Assembly (NCBI RefSeq): GCF_004785795.1
Contig: NZ_SRRO01000001.1
Span: 4,526,001-4,590,000 of the forward strand
Origin: Nocardioides eburneiflavus
GTDB lineage: Bacteria > Actinomycetota > Actinomycetes > Propionibacteriales > Nocardioidaceae
Length of the DNA stretch: 64,000 nt
Reading direction: 5' to 3'
Shown: positions 63,351-64,000 of the stretch, piece by piece
How the letters are laid out: every line of letters starts with the position of its first letter
How positions within the stretch are numbered: position 1 is the first letter of the stretch
Program-made: the position numbers and the translations under genes
Notes under the pieces: generated by a model
What the model was told of the DNA's origin: nothing
The model's database searches: none
The model's input: only the letters and a program-made list of their open reading frames with translations

Positions 63351-64000
63351 TCAGCTCAGGCGCAGCGGCACGACGATGTCGGCGACGATGAGCACCACAC
63401 CCATGACGAGCATCGCGAGACCCACGACGTACGCCACCGGGAGCAGCCGGGCGACGTCGACGTGACCGGGGTCGGGGCGACCGAGGAGGCGGGCGATCCC
63501 CCGCTTGAGGCCCTCGTAGAGCGCGCCCGCGATGTGACCGCCGTCGAGCGGCAGCAGCGGCACGAAGTTGAACATGCCGATGAAGAAGTTGAAGCTCGCG
63601 ACCAGGAAGAGGAGCGTGACGATCTTCTCGGTGAGCGGGAACGCCTCGCTGGAGGCCGCCTCGCCGGCGAACCGGCCGCCGCCGACGATGGAGACGGGGC
63701 TCTCGGGGTCGCGCTCCTGGAGCCCGACGACGGCCCGGCCGACCTCGTAGACCTTCACCGGGAGCTGGCCGAGCGCCTGGAGCGTCTCGACGGTCATCGT
63801 CCCCATCTGGGAGGTCGTGTAGACGAGGCCACCGGTCTCGAAGCGCGTCTCGGGCTGCACGCCGAGGAAGCCGACCTCGGTGAGGGTCTCGTCCTCGATC
63901 GACGTCTGGCGCAGCGTGACGGTGGTGTTGGTGGTCAGCGTGAGCTGCTCGTCGCCGCGGCGGACCTCGATGACGGCGTCGCCGTCGGCGTTTCCGCGGA
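63351..64000 (-). CDS. M50 membrane zinc metalloprotease (site-2 protease), C-terminal part, 5' end beyond window
   Basis: The 3' portion (216 codons) of a Rip1/RseP-type intramembrane protease. The frame is open to the right edge. The N-terminal part seen is a PDZ-like domain (EVRRGDEQLTLTT-type strands, then VGFLGVQPE). Hydrophobic helices follow from about base 63630 leftward. The third zinc ligand lies in FNFVPLLPLDGGHI. The HExxH motif is beyond the window. It probably cleaves anti-sigma factors or small membrane proteins. Confidence 0.9.
   Translation of the reverse strand, partial: RGNADGDAVIEVRRGDEQLTLTTNTTVTLRQTSIEDETLTEVGFLGVQPETRFETGGLVYTTSQMGTMTVETLQALGQLPVKVYEVGRAVVGLQERDPESPVSIVGGGRFAGEAASSEAFPLTEKIVTLLFLVASFNFFIGMFNFVPLLPLDGGHIAGALYEGLKRGIARLLGRPDPGHVDVARLLPVAYVVGLAMLVMGVVLIVADIVVPLRLS

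Overview
The window is chromosomal DNA of a high-GC actinobacterium. Very high G+C at third codon positions, many GTG starts, and several gene neighbourhoods shared with Mycobacterium and Streptomyces support this. I mean ctaC-adoK-erpA-glycerate kinase, pspA-pspAA-htpX-pspAB, rimP-nusA-ylxR-infB-rbfA-truB, rpsO-pnp-M16 protease, and M50 protease-ispG-GNAT. The style of the genes suggests the Nocardioides group, but that is inference. No rRNA, tRNA, CRISPR array, transposase or phage gene was seen. Both edges cut a gene: ctaD on the left and an M50 site-2 protease on the right.

Layout. 1-5.4 kb: cytochrome aa3 oxidase subunits I and II, a cysteine desulfurase/TusA pair, an adenosine-kinase-like sugar kinase and an ErpA-type Fe-S carrier. 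5.6-11.8 kb: glycerate kinase, a SRPBCC protein, a GNAT enzyme, a GlgC-like nucleotidyltransferase, quinolinate synthase and an AlkZ-like winged-helix protein. 11.8-15.6 kb: the Psp envelope-stress operon ending in a translationally coupled GAF histidine kinase. 15.8-19.7 kb: DUF3043 protein, GNAT, a small membrane protein, AzlCD, DapB and a methyltransferase. 20-24.2 kb: M16 peptidase, PNPase and S15. 24.4-26.9 kb: a small membrane protein and a molybdopterin oxidoreductase. 27-37 kb: a complete sugar phosphotransferase (PTS) locus with mannitol-type IIA and IIBC, an unusual double-Rossmann dehydrogenase, Enzyme I, a DeoR regulator, FruK, fructose IIABC and HPr. 37-39 kb: a membrane protein and RibF. 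39.2-44.5 kb: a cell-surface island (sulfotransferase, two glycosyltransferases, methyltransferase, LCP ligase) lying between ribF and truB. 44.5-50.8 kb: the truB-rbfA-infB-ylxR-nusA-rimP translation operon. 50.9-55.8 kb: a lipoprotein/DUF4439 pair, a HAD hydrolase, a secreted SdrD-B/FN3 protein and ProS. 55.9-61 kb: a CHAT caspase-like TPR protein divergent from a subtilisin-like protease, with a small protein and a sigma factor converging on them. 61-64 kb: GNAT, IspG and the C-terminal half of the M50 protease.

How the genes work together. EI, HPr, both EIIs and FruK form a full phosphorelay and catabolic module probably controlled by the DeoR protein. The PTS block and the surface island both lie within a stretch of genes (truB, ribF, rpsO, pnp, M16, dapB) that is more compact in Mycobacterium, which suggests insertion or rearrangement. 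The CHAT-protease-sigma cluster looks like a regulated proteolysis or conflict module. The infB leader can fold into two mutually exclusive hairpins, one hiding the ribosome binding site. Three families of intergenic palindromic repeats occur, and at least five genes have a TAnnnT box exactly six bases before the start codon, which predicts leaderless mRNAs.
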